Shown here one piece after another: positions 27,517 to 36,343 of a stretch of 64,000 nt of DNA. The DNA comes from Amazonocrinis nigriterrae CENA67 (GTDB taxonomy: Bacteria > Cyanobacteriota > Cyanobacteriia > Cyanobacteriales > Nostocaceae). The position numbers and the translations under genes are program-made. Positions within the stretch are counted from its first letter, which is position 1, and every line of letters begins with the position of its first letter. Where the stretch lies: contig NZ_JAECZC010000010.1 in the NCBI RefSeq assembly GCF_016056305.1, positions 1-64,000 on the forward strand, read 5' to 3'. The notes under the pieces were generated by a model that saw only the letters and a list, made by a program, of their open reading frames with translations, had not been told where the DNA came from and did no database searches.

Positions 27517-28404
27517 ATGACAAGAAAAATATTAACTGGACTGAGTTCACAAGCCTACGAACACCCGTTTGATCGCCAAGCCTTAACGGCATTACAAAAA
27601 ATGCCTGGTATATCCTTGCTACTCAAAAAAATCAACGAGTATGGTATTGATCGCCTACTAAGACTGCTAACCCTTGGCAGTGAAATCAAAATTACGCCTC
27701 GGAATTTTCCTCAATTACATCAGACACTTGTAGAAGCTTGCGAAATTCTTGATGTTACTCCCCTTCCTGAACTATATTTGTCAAGAGGTCAAGGTCACGT
27801 TCAGAGTTACAGTGTTGGGGTAGAAAAACCCATAGTCGGTATCAATCTAGATGCAATGGAGTGGTTAAGCGCAGATGAATTGATTTACATCTTCGGACAC
27901 GAAATCGCTCACATCAAAAGTCAGCATATGATCTATCATCAAATGGCATTTGTCATGCCAACTTTGAAACATTTGTTAAGTAGTACCACAATGGGATTCG
28001 GTGGTTTGGCGGCTAGTGGCTTAGAACTAGCTTTGCATAATTGGCGAATGATGGCTGAGTTAACTGCCGATCGCGCTGGTTTGTTGGCTTGTCAAAATAT
28101 TGATGTGGCAATCAACACACTACTAAAACTCGCCGGTTTGCCACAAGAGTATCTAACTCCTCCTGTAATTGAAGATTTCCTTGTGCAAGCCCGCGAATTT
28201 TCATCTGATGGCTTTGATAGTATAGATCAGGTAACAAAAGTATTTAGTTATACTGAATCTCATCTTTCCTGGGTAGTTATGCGGTCTAGTGAGTTGTTAA
28301 AATGGATTGACTCAGGAGAATATCATGCTTTAACTCAAGATAATAATTTGAATACAACGACATCAGAAGAAATAGAAAAGTGGAATTTTCTCACTTCTTG
28401 GTAA
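27517..28404 (+). CDS. M48-family metallopeptidase
   Basis: A 295-residue peptidase with the zinc motif GHEIAHIKSQHM (His128, His132) and the third ligand Glu in AELTADRAGLLACQ, as in HtpX/Ste24-like M48 proteins. Membrane segments are weak: only a modest hydrophobic stretch follows the HEIAH helix. It belongs to the soluble or peripherally bound cyanobacterial subgroup. A role in protein quality control is inferred from the family. Confidence 0.88.
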   Translation: MTRKILTGLSSQAYEHPFDRQALTALQKMPGISLLLKKINEYGIDRLLRLLTLGSEIKITPRNFPQLHQTLVEACEILDVTPLPELYLSRGQGHVQSYSVGVEKPIVGINLDAMEWLSADELIYIFGHEIAHIKSQHMIYHQMAFVMPTLKHLLSSTTMGFGGLAASGLELALHNWRMMAELTADRAGLLACQNIDVAINTLLKLAGLPQEYLTPPVIEDFLVQAREFSSDGFDSIDQVTKVFSYTESHLSWVVMRSSELLKWIDSGEYHALTQDNNLNTTTSEEIEKWNFLTSW

Positions 28405-28713
28405 CTTCTAGATTAGGCATATATAAAGCACCAAAATATTGTGGTTATGGCAAAAATATTATTGAAACAGTGAGTCCACTCCTGTAAGCGGGTTTCCCAC
28501 CATAGGAACTGGCTTTTATGTTTGTCATATGTCATTTGTCAGTTGTGATTATCCTTGTCCCCCCATCGCCCCTAATCCCCACTCACGAGCGGTCATGGGG
28601 GCCCCGAGTTCCCCATTGCCCCATCCCCCAATCTCCTCATCTCCTCACTCTTCCTACAGTGAAACTTGTAGGCGCAAAAGCTTATTTTTTAGATCTCCCC
28701 TATTCAATAAAAC
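28405..28713. repeat. Repeat-rich intergenic region
   Basis: No gene is seen. The stretch from 28485 to 28660 is C-rich, with phrases shared with other dispersed repeats in the window (GCGGGTTTCCC at 28490, CACGAGCGGTC near 28582 and also near 19755). Short CCCCATC/CTCCTCA repeats follow. The promoter of the phosphatase gene is presumably at the right end. Confidence 0.5.
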
Positions 28714-29244
28714 ATGTACAAATTTGCCCCTGCTGAAGAGAAAGAGATAATAGTATTTGGTGCCGCACGTCCTGGATATTCTAATCAGGAGGTGGATAAT
28801 TGGATTAAGTTCATGAAGCACCAAGACATCAAACGAGTTTGCTGCCTTCTCCCTGATAAACAACTAGCTAAGTACTCCAATCTGCTAGATAGATACCAAC
28901 AGGAATTCGGTAATCAACAAGTTTGCTGGGCATCTATTGAAGATTTCTGTGTGTGTGATCTAGAAATACTCACAAAGAAAATACTTCCTTTCTTAGCACA
29001 AGCAGCTCAACAAAACCAGAAAGTAGTTGTACATTGTTCTGGTGGAATTGGACGCACTGGGCATGTACTAGTTGCATGGTTGGTTAGTGTTCGAGGATTA
29101 TCAAACAAAGATGCAATAGCAGCTGTCAAAAGAACAGGCAGAAATCCTTATGAAGCAGTATTAGCTGCCGTGTTCATAGGTAAAAATCCATTTAAAGTTG
29201 CCAGAGAACTTGAAGCGCTTCTTAATAATTGTCGTTTCAGCTAA
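28714..29244 (+). CDS. Dual-specificity/tyrosine protein phosphatase family protein
   Basis: A 176-residue single-domain phosphatase. The P-loop HCSGGIGRTG (His107, Cys108, Arg114) matches HCxxGxxRT of Cys-based phosphatases. An upstream Asp in IEDFCVCDLE may be the general acid. The target could be phosphotyrosine, phosphoserine or a lipid/RNA phosphate. No cognate kinase is adjacent. A 133-bp repeat element starts two bases after the stop. Confidence 0.85.
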   Translation: MYKFAPAEEKEIIVFGAARPGYSNQEVDNWIKFMKHQDIKRVCCLLPDKQLAKYSNLLDRYQQEFGNQQVCWASIEDFCVCDLEILTKKILPFLAQAAQQNQKVVVHCSGGIGRTGHVLVAWLVSVRGLSNKDAIAAVKRTGRNPYEAVLAAVFIGKNPFKVARELEALLNNCRFS

Positions 29245-29246
29245 TA

Positions 29247-29379
29247 TGTGTCCAATTTGCTTTCTTATCTGGTTAAGACTGTCATTAGTCATTAGTCTTT
29301 TGTCCTTTGGAAATACTTTTGATTAATGACCAATGACAAAGAACGACCAGATGAAATGATTGTGCAAATTAAATGTGTC
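29247..29379. mobile_element. 133-bp dispersed element, intact copy
   Basis: The ends TGTGTCCAATTTGC (29247) and GCAAATTAAATGTGTC (29364-29379) are imperfect inverted repeats, with an inner pair ATCTGGT/ACCAGAT. The interior has CATTAGTCATTAGTC repeats. A second copy in the same orientation at 36051-36329 is interrupted by another element. The ends resemble the CACATTTAATTTGC ends of the 80-bp elements. Confidence 0.65.
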
Positions 29380-29867
29380 TAAGCTTAGTCATACGTGGTA
29401 AGTAGCATAGTAATCTCTCAGCTGCTTAGCGAACAGAATGTCTAAGGAGTTGGCAATCTATTGACGCATTTGTGGAACTTACATTAGTATCGTATTGAAC
29501 TCAGTCTCCATATGTGAGAGGTAAATACTTTAATCAGCAAAACCTTTTAGAAGAGGAGTTAAAGATTATATAAACTTTAATTTTTGTAAGTGAATATACT
29601 GGTGTTAGGGAATAACTAGTTATAGAAGAAACTCAATTTATTCCTTTGGAAGGCAGGCGTCTTGATTCCCAAACATCCTTAGATGTCCCTAGCCTACTGA
29701 CAGGAGGAATATTGTTAGTACTTACATAAAAGTACACTCTTTCTGCGACAATTCATCAATTGCTCCTAGATGAAAATAAGGGTTTTGGCTATTGTTGGCG
29801 TCAGTCCTGACTGAAAGCCGTAACCTCACACAAAGCTATGTCATGGTGATTCATCAGAAATCAAAAA
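29380..29867. other. Gene-free region upstream of diiron protein gene
   Basis: About 490 bases contain no convincing gene or hairpin terminator. The region is AT-rich and should hold the promoter of the gene at 29868. No operator could be recognised. Confidence 0.4.
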
Positions 29868-30725
29868 ATGAGTAAACAACACATGAGTGCAACACAATTG
29901 GAATTGCTAGATATTTCCTATGAAATCAACTCAAGAGATGAAGAAACTATCAATAAATTAGTATTAGAAAGTATAAGAATAAATCAAATTACATTGGAGA
30001 TATTGGTTGAGCAAAAAACCAAGCTTAATGAGGCAGAAAAAAGCCAAGTGACTCCCATAGCTCAGAACGTGACAAATTATATGCTCCTCAAAATGCAAGA
30101 AATAAATGAATTACTTTACCAAAAAAAGGAACAAGGTAAAATTACATACAATGGCTACATTAGTTATTTAATTCAAGCTTGGTACTGTAGTAGTTATACA
30201 CCTGAATTACAAAATAAATTTAATCAGCTTATATCCCAATATAGCCAAACATTTAATGAAGATAAATTGAGGCGGGGAAGTAAGCTTATCCTGATGATGG
30301 AGTCTGATTCCAATGAAGAAATAGGGCATGAAATTTTTGCTTTACAAGACTTGCAGAAATTAGGTATTAAACAATTTAATATAAGTCATGATATTTTTGA
30401 TGAATCCAAACAATTAATTACTACTCAGTTAGGTCTATTAGATCAGAGTAAGTTTATTGGATTTTTAGGATACTGCTTCTATATGGAATTTTTGTTTGCT
30501 AAATACATTGATTTCCAGCTAAAGCTTTTAAGAGAAGCAGGAATTCCTAGAGAAGCACAAACTTTCTTATTTAATCACTATGTTATAGATTTAAGTCATG
30601 CTGGACATGATATTGAACTACTAAACTTTTTTGCCGATAGTGATGAAATTGTAGTTTTAATCAATGAAAATATTGATGTTGTTCACTCATTATATAAGGG
30701 TATTTTAACTAGAGCCTTTAATTAA
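29868..30725 (+). CDS. Haem-oxygenase-like diiron (iron-containing redox enzyme) family protein
   Basis: A 285-residue helical protein. NEEIGHEIFALQDLQKLGI (Glu150, Glu151, His154) and the late DLSHAGHDIELLNFF (His244, His247, Asp248) match the ligand pattern of haem-oxygenase-like diiron oxidases (TENA/HDO fold). Members carry out oxidative decarboxylation, desaturation or N-oxidation in specialised metabolism. It precedes, by about 560 bases, a four-gene operon with a ThDP enzyme, SRPBCC, carotenoid oxygenase and Rieske protein. It may take part in the same pathway, but the gap leaves this uncertain. Two ATGs (29868, 29883) are possible. Confidence 0.7.
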   Translation: MSKQHMSATQLELLDISYEINSRDEETINKLVLESIRINQITLEILVEQKTKLNEAEKSQVTPIAQNVTNYMLLKMQEINELLYQKKEQGKITYNGYISYLIQAWYCSSYTPELQNKFNQLISQYSQTFNEDKLRRGSKLILMMESDSNEEIGHEIFALQDLQKLGIKQFNISHDIFDESKQLITTQLGLLDQSKFIGFLGYCFYMEFLFAKYIDFQLKLLREAGIPREAQTFLFNHYVIDLSHAGHDIELLNFFADSDEIVVLINENIDVVHSLYKGILTRAFN

Positions 30726-31286
30726 TTATGGTCTGAGCTACAAAACAAATAGGGTTAGTAAAATATAGTTAAGTAGGAGATAGGAGGCAAAAGCCTGTCC
30801 TTGAATAGGTTTTTATAGTTGGCATTTTACATTTAATTATGTCAGTTCGATGAACCTTTCCCTCCCAACATACCTAACCTTTGAGGAGAGGGAGGAGAAA
30901 CAACAAAATCACGGTTCTACTCCCCTCTCCTACGAGGAGAGGGCCCAGGAAAGAGGTCAAAACAGCACTTGTCGAACTCATGCTTAATTATGTCCACCTA
31001 CTTAGCTGAATTTTTTAGCATATTGTTAAATAACCCGATTTGTGATAATTTCTGATATTCAAAAATACATGATTAACATCTGAATTAATCATTTATCCAT
31101 GCTTATAGCAAAATATGCTTATTACATGTATTACCTGTGGCTGTAAATATTATAAAAATGCTTAATGTCAAAAATAATCTTGAACAGATTAGTACTTTTT
31201 GATTGATTTTTGTAATTTAATACTCATTATTGAAATACAAATTATTTAGTTCTCTAGGTCTTCATTTAGTAGTTTTTTTGATAACC
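30726..31286. repeat. Intergenic region with repeat hairpin
   Basis: No gene is seen. Between 30840 and 31000 lies a repeat with CCCTCTCCT/AGGAGAGGG arms (30923-30943) and outer AGTTCGA-type arms. The rest, to 31286, is AT-rich and should hold the promoter of the ThDP operon. An in-frame TTG at 31230 would extend the next gene into this region. Confidence 0.5.
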
Positions 31287-33125
31287 ATGAATGAAAATAT
31301 TATTTCGTCAAACTTGATTGTACTGCCTCAGTCTGGCAAGACATCTACAGTAGAGTTAGCAGAATCGAAACTAACAGACGCAAAGGTCAACGGTTATCAA
31401 TCAAGCCATCAAAAGAATTTAGACATCCAGACATCGCCATCACTTTCAGTCTCAGAGGCAATTGTCAAGATGCTAGAAAATATGGGAGTTAAATACGCCT
31501 TTGGTGTTTCTGGTGGTGCAATGGCAAAGCTTTGGGGTTCACTGTCAAATAGCCAAATTCAAGTTCTTCACTTTCGCCACGAAGCAGGAGCAGCCTTTGC
31601 AGCCATTGAAGCATCTTTAGCTAGCGATCGCCCCATTGTCATCTTTACAACAACAGGGCCAGGTATTACTAATGTCTTGACTGGTATTTTAGCAGCCCGT
31701 GGCGAAGGAGCAAAGGTAATTTTGCTATCGGCTTCTACTTCTGCATCACAACGTGGACGGTACGCTATCCAAGAAACTGACGAACAGACAATGCCTGGTA
31801 GGGAAATTTTGACATCAGGAGTGCTGTTTGATTACGCAGCTACTCTGGAGTGCGCCGAACAAATTCCCCAAGCTGCTAAAAGAATTGCCCTTGGCTTAAA
31901 AAGACCAAATGGCTTTGTTGCTCATTTGAGTATTCCTACAAATATCCAGTCGAGTTTGGTTCATGAATTTTCACCTCAACTAGATTTGTCTTTGGATCTG
32001 ACCATCCCTAGCAAGGAAACAATTAGCAAATGCATACATCTGCTATCTCAAGGCACTTTTGCTATTTGGGTTGGTTTTGGTGCAAGATTTGCAGCCGCAG
32101 AAATCCGCCAGTTCGCCCAAAGAACGGGAGCCGCAGTCATGTGTTCACCCCGTGGTAAGGGTATCTTTCCTGAAGAACACCCTCAATTTGTGGGTGTTAC
32201 AGGTTTAGGTGGTCATTCTTCGGTATTTACTTACATGCAAGAGCAATTACCCCTACATATATTAGTGTTGGGAACCCGCTTAGGGGAAGCTACCTCCTTT
32301 TGGAGTAGCCAGATGATTCCCCAGTCAGGATTTATTCACGTTGATATCAATCCGGATGCCCTAGGTGTTGCCTATCCATCAGTACCAACTTTTCCTGTCG
32401 TATCCGATGTGAAAACTTTTGCACAGTCAATGCTGCAATACTTACCAGAGGATTTTGTTGAGGGCAAATTAGTAAACCTACCTCATCCTCAACCTCTAAC
32501 AATTAAACCCAGCAACAGCCAACTAGTACGTCCTGAAGTCTTGATGCAGGAGATTCAACAGGTATGTGTTGACAACAGCGATGCAATAATCATGGCTGAA
32601 TCGGGTAATTCGTTTACTTGGGCAACCCACTTGCTGCGATTTGCCCAACCCAATCGTTATCGAGTCAGTACTGGAGTGGGGGCCATGGGTCATGCAGTTA
32701 CAGGCATTGTTGGTGCTGCGAAAGCCAGGAATGGGAAAGCGATCGCTATTGTTGGCGATGGTGCAATGTTAATGAACAATGAAATCAACACAGCGGTGAA
32801 ATATCAGATACCTGCCGTGTGGATTGTCCTTAATGATGCATGTTACAACATGTGTGTTCAAGGCATGGCAATGCTAGGGCTTAAGGGTGCCGATGCAGCT
32901 ATTCCCCAGGTAGATTTTGTCATGATTGCTCGCGGTATGGGAGCCGATGGCATTCGTGTAGAAAAGGAATCCGATCTGCGTATGGCGTTGGAACTAGCGC
33001 TAGCTGCGTCTACCCCCTTCGTAGTCGATGTGATGATAGACCCAACTCGCCAAGCACCATCTCGCGGACGCAATCAAGGTTTACTTGCCCAAAACAAACA
33101 CTTGTCATTCCCCTTAATACAGTAA
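31287..33125 (+). CDS. ThDP-dependent enzyme, acetolactate synthase-like
   Basis: A 612-residue protein from ATG 31287; an in-frame TTG at 31230 would add 19 hydrophobic residues. Three ThDP domains are recognisable: the N-terminal pyrimidine domain with RHEAGAAFAAIEAS (catalytic Glu99), a central domain, and the C-terminal diphosphate domain with VGDGAMLMNNEINTA (Gly490-Gly492) ending LNDACYN. Such enzymes ligate or decarboxylate 2-oxo acids. ScyA of scytonemin biosynthesis is a related cyanobacterial enzyme, but no other scy gene is here. About 55 residues before the core look unstructured. First gene of an operon with SRPBCC, carotenoid oxygenase and Rieske proteins. Substrate unknown. Confidence 0.85.
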   Translation: MNENIISSNLIVLPQSGKTSTVELAESKLTDAKVNGYQSSHQKNLDIQTSPSLSVSEAIVKMLENMGVKYAFGVSGGAMAKLWGSLSNSQIQVLHFRHEAGAAFAAIEASLASDRPIVIFTTTGPGITNVLTGILAARGEGAKVILLSASTSASQRGRYAIQETDEQTMPGREILTSGVLFDYAATLECAEQIPQAAKRIALGLKRPNGFVAHLSIPTNIQSSLVHEFSPQLDLSLDLTIPSKETISKCIHLLSQGTFAIWVGFGARFAAAEIRQFAQRTGAAVMCSPRGKGIFPEEHPQFVGVTGLGGHSSVFTYMQEQLPLHILVLGTRLGEATSFWSSQMIPQSGFIHVDINPDALGVAYPSVPTFPVVSDVKTFAQSMLQYLPEDFVEGKLVNLPHPQPLTIKPSNSQLVRPEVLMQEIQQVCVDNSDAIIMAESGNSFTWATHLLRFAQPNRYRVSTGVGAMGHAVTGIVGAAKARNGKAIAIVGDGAMLMNNEINTAVKYQIPAVWIVLNDACYNMCVQGMAMLGLKGADAAIPQVDFVMIARGMGADGIRVEKESDLRMALELALAASTPFVVDVMIDPTRQAPSRGRNQGLLAQNKHLSFPLIQ

Positions 33126-33177
33126 TCATTTCAAGCAAAGAAACAGAAATATGTATCACTCAATCAGGTACTGAGCA

Positions 33178-34149
33178 ATGGAAAAGAATACGTTTGTCAC
33201 ATCGACCTATATTGCAACTTCACCAGAAACAGCTTTTAACTATTTATCCCGTTTAGAGACTCTAGACGAGTGGACTATCAATTGTCGAATGTTAGAAAAG
33301 ATAGATGATGATACTTGGTTAGGAACTTGTGCAGGCTATCAGAGAAATCTTTATTATCATGTAAAAAAGATAGAGAATCCTCTATTTTTAGGCATTGAAT
33401 GGTACTGCGGGTTTTCTGTTGATAACTATTTTCATTGGTATCCCGTGCTGCTGTTTCCTCCTAACTACTTAGACCCTGAATCAAAAGAAACAGGAGTTTA
33501 CTTTCATTGGATTAGTTTCATAGATCCAAAGCGGCGGACTCCAATGATTATGGAAGGAATTAAAACAGTACATCTTTGCGAAAGCCGCACTCTGAAAGCA
33601 ATTTTAGAGCGTAACGAGGGTTTGAAAAAAGCGGCTCAGGGACAATACACTATTGATAGTGATACAATTTATGTAGATGCACCTATAGAATTAGCAGTTG
33701 AATATTTAGCAGATTTACGTAATATTGGTAACTGGTCACATTTATTGCGATCGCGTGGTGAAACTGACCCCCAATCAGGTGAGTTTCTAGATGAATATAA
33801 CCAAACAGTAAAAATTACATTCCGAACTCATCCTCTAAACAATTACTATCTCATAGAACAAGATTACTTCTATCCTGAGTACCAATTTTTGCAACGCTGT
33901 CCCACCTTACTTATACCCTGTGATTGCGCTTTTAATGATCCGTCTGCTCGTGGATTTATTCTACACCGAATCGCCTTTTGGAAAGGTGGCAAAGCTAGCG
34001 AACACGGCAAACTCCAAATAGAAGATTACGGAGCAGAAAACATGAACATCAAACGCTTGTTAGAAGCTAAAGCCGGCAATCTTGAAACTTTCGCTCGTGG
34101 CATGAGCTATCTGCCATCAATTGCTTTTGATAATTCTCCCACAAACTAA
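33178..34149 (+). CDS. Double SRPBCC (START-like) domain protein
   Basis: A 323-residue protein that looks like two SRPBCC domains in tandem. The first begins FVTSTYIATSPETAFNYLSR (about 6-25) with LDEWTINCRML; the second begins YTIDSDTIYVDAPIELAVEY (about 158-177) with LRNIGNWSHLLR. The parallel openings suggest an internal duplication. SRPBCC proteins bind hydrophobic ligands and include polyketide cyclases and Rieske oxygenase catalytic folds. It lies 52 bases after the ThDP gene and 23 before the carotenoid oxygenase gene. A cyclase or ligand-carrier role in the pathway is inference. Confidence 0.7.
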   Translation: MEKNTFVTSTYIATSPETAFNYLSRLETLDEWTINCRMLEKIDDDTWLGTCAGYQRNLYYHVKKIENPLFLGIEWYCGFSVDNYFHWYPVLLFPPNYLDPESKETGVYFHWISFIDPKRRTPMIMEGIKTVHLCESRTLKAILERNEGLKKAAQGQYTIDSDTIYVDAPIELAVEYLADLRNIGNWSHLLRSRGETDPQSGEFLDEYNQTVKITFRTHPLNNYYLIEQDYFYPEYQFLQRCPTLLIPCDCAFNDPSARGFILHRIAFWKGGKASEHGKLQIEDYGAENMNIKRLLEAKAGNLETFARGMSYLPSIAFDNSPTN

Positions 34150-34172
34150 TTTCATGAAGGTAAGTTAAATAT

Positions 34173-35585
34173 ATGGTGATAGTTGCAACAAATCCCTATT
34201 TAGAAAGTAACTTTGCTCCCGTAGAGTTAGAAATCACAGCAGATCATCTGCCAGTAATTGGAGAAATACCCCCCGACCTAAACGGGATGTTTTTGCGTAA
34301 TGGCCCTAATCCTTTATTTCCATCTCCAGCTTGGTATCACTGGTTTGATGGGCATGGTATGTTACACGGTGTCCAGATCAATAATGGCAAAGCCAAGTAT
34401 CATAACCGCTATATACAAACAGAGGGGTGGAAAAGTGAAAAAGATGCTGGACGTGCAGTTTGGTCGGGTTTCTTAACACCACCTCAAGCTGAAAATGCTC
34501 CTACTCCTCCAGTTAACACTGCTAACACAGCCGTTGTCTGGCACGCGAATCGCTTATTGGCTCTTTGGGAAGGGGGAGAACCTTACCACATCCAACTGCC
34601 AGAACTGACAACAGTCGGCCCTTATACTTATGAAGGCAAGTTACAAAGTGCTTTCACTGCCCATCCCAAAATTGATTTCGTCACCGGCGAGATGATGTTT
34701 TTTGGCTACTCTTGGGTCAATCTACCTCACTTGCAATACAGCGTTGTTTCACCTCAAGGCCAGCTGTTGCGGACAGTACCAATTGATTTACCAGTAGGGG
34801 TGATGATGCACGATTTTGCCATCACCGCCAACTACACAATCTTTATGAATCTGCCGTTAACATTCCGTTTAGAACGCGCACAACAAGGAAAACCACCTTT
34901 ACTCTTTGAACAAGACATTCCCAGTCGCTTCGGCATTTTGCCACGTCATGGAGATAACAGCAGCATCCGCTGGTTTGAAGCACCTGCCTGTTATGTCGCT
35001 CATACTCTCAATGCCTATGAGGATGGGGATGAAGTGGTACTTATGGCTTGCCGAATGCAAACTACTACCATGCTTGGTCTTGCCGGCAGACCACAATATA
35101 ACCAAACTGATATTCCTTTTCTATATAAGTGGCGGTTCAATCTGAAGACAGGGGCGGTAATTGAAGAACCTTTAGATGATATTCCTTCAGAATTTCCGCG
35201 TGTGAACGACCAACAATTGGGGTACAAAACCAGATATGGCTACACTTGCCGAATGGCATCTCATTTAGTACCTCTGTTCAATGGCTTAATCAAGTATGAT
35301 TTTGATCATGGTAGCTCTCAAACTCATGAATTTGGGCAAGAGCGTTATGGCAGCGAGGCAGTGTTTGTGCCTCGACCAGGTGCAACTGATGAGGATGAGG
35401 GTTGGTTGCTGACCTTTGTCTTTGACGAACTCACAAAAACTTCAGAACTGATTGTATTAGATGCTCAAGACATCATAGCTGAACCTGTTGCTCGCATTCT
35501 GATTCCCCAACGAGTCCCTTACGGTTTCCACGGCACTTGGATAGACCAGAAAAACTTGAATCAAGGCGCTTACAAATTGGTATAA
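34173..35585 (+). CDS. Carotenoid oxygenase (RPE65/CCD family)
   Basis: A 470-residue seven-bladed propeller enzyme that cleaves carotenoid or related conjugated double bonds with a non-haem iron held by four His. Candidate ligands are the His in FTAHPKID, MMHDFAIT, VAHTLNAYE and the C-terminal YGFHGTWI. The N-terminus PPDLNGMFLRNGPNP and WFDGHGMLHGV are family signatures. Length is normal for cyanobacterial apocarotenoid oxygenases. As the third gene of the ThDP operon it may cleave a pathway intermediate (for example a stilbene-like or polyene bond) instead of a carotenoid. Confidence 0.92.
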   Translation: MVIVATNPYLESNFAPVELEITADHLPVIGEIPPDLNGMFLRNGPNPLFPSPAWYHWFDGHGMLHGVQINNGKAKYHNRYIQTEGWKSEKDAGRAVWSGFLTPPQAENAPTPPVNTANTAVVWHANRLLALWEGGEPYHIQLPELTTVGPYTYEGKLQSAFTAHPKIDFVTGEMMFFGYSWVNLPHLQYSVVSPQGQLLRTVPIDLPVGVMMHDFAITANYTIFMNLPLTFRLERAQQGKPPLLFEQDIPSRFGILPRHGDNSSIRWFEAPACYVAHTLNAYEDGDEVVLMACRMQTTTMLGLAGRPQYNQTDIPFLYKWRFNLKTGAVIEEPLDDIPSEFPRVNDQQLGYKTRYGYTCRMASHLVPLFNGLIKYDFDHGSSQTHEFGQERYGSEAVFVPRPGATDEDEGWLLTFVFDELTKTSELIVLDAQDIIAEPVARILIPQRVPYGFHGTWIDQKNLNQGAYKLV

Positions 35586-35637
35586 CTTTCCTAGTAGTCT
35601 GCCAAGCAGCATCCTTGTACAATCAAGAGAGGTATTG

Positions 35638-35991
35638 ATGAACTGGATTAAAGTTCTTCCCCAAAATGAACTAGGGGCCAATGAGCGCAAAGTGGTAAAA
35701 GTCGAACAACGCGCTATCTTACTGCTGAACCACAACAACCAAATCTATGCGGTGGAAAATTCCTGCCCTCATCTGAAGCTACCGATGAAGAACGGCAAAA
35801 TCACTAGTGATGGAGCTATTGTTTGTCCTTTTCACCGCAGCGCCTTTGACTTGTCCACTGGTAATGTTAAGGAATGGAGTCCTTTCCCCCCTGGTATTGG
35901 CAAGGTGTTGGGTGTAGTTTCCAAAGAAAAGACTCTAGCAGTTTTTCCCACTCGTTTAGAAGAGGGAAGTATTTGGGTGGGGTTACAATAG
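35638..35991 (+). CDS. Small Rieske [2Fe-2S] protein
   Basis: A 117-residue Rieske ferredoxin-type domain. Cluster ligands are CPHLKLPM (Cys43, His45) and CPFHRSAFDL (Cys63, His66). No membrane helix or oxygenase catalytic domain, so it is an electron carrier like NirD- or BphF-type proteins. The frame opens with TTG 35635, but ATG 35638 with GAGAGG upstream is preferred. Last gene of the operon, 52 bases after the carotenoid oxygenase. It may deliver electrons to an oxygenase of the pathway, perhaps the diiron protein at 29868. Confidence 0.9.
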   Translation: MNWIKVLPQNELGANERKVVKVEQRAILLLNHNNQIYAVENSCPHLKLPMKNGKITSDGAIVCPFHRSAFDLSTGNVKEWSPFPPGIGKVLGVVSKEKTLAVFPTRLEEGSIWVGLQ

Positions 35992-36050
35992 TTGACCAGA
36001 TTTTAGATTTTGGATTTCAAGATTCAAAATCTAAATTCTAATAAGGTAAT

Positions 36051-36329
36051 GTGCGTCCAAATTGCAAGTTATATCATGTCCGGTTAATTAGTTATTATTA
36101 CCACAGTCATTGCACCCCACCCCTAACCCCTCCCCGTGAACGGGGAGGGGAACGAAAGCGTAGCTTTTGCGGGGTGGGGTTCTTCGGTTTTAATAAGTAA
36201 TCAAGCGGACATGATATTATCTGGTTAATACTGTCATTAGTCATTAGTCCTTTGTCATCTGTAAATACAAATGACAAAGGACTAATCACAAAGAACGACC
36301 AGATCAAATGATCTGCAAATTAAATGTGT
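36051..36329. mobile_element. 133-bp dispersed element, copy interrupted by a second element
   Basis: Outer parts (36051-36070 and 36218-36329, 132 bases together) align with the intact copy at 29247-29379 in the same orientation. Between them sits 36071-36217, a separate element. Removing that insert restores the same length as the intact copy at the junction, so the nesting is clear. Confidence 0.75.
36071..36217. mobile_element. 147-bp MITE-like insert with ATATCATGTCCG ends
   Basis: A perfect 12-bp terminal inverted repeat (36071-36082 and 36206-36217) bounds a C-rich interior with a CCCCTCCCC/GGGGAGGGG hairpin. It lies inside the older 133-bp element. No transposase. A related GTGAACGGGGAGGGG motif occurs near 56620 without these ends. 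Confidence 0.7.
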
Positions 36330-36343
36330 TTTAGCTGATCAAC

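Noticed and set aside
31287-33125. Scytonemin gene cluster (scyA)
   Set aside because: Only the ThDP enzyme resembles it. No scyB leucine dehydrogenase-like or other scy gene is adjacent.
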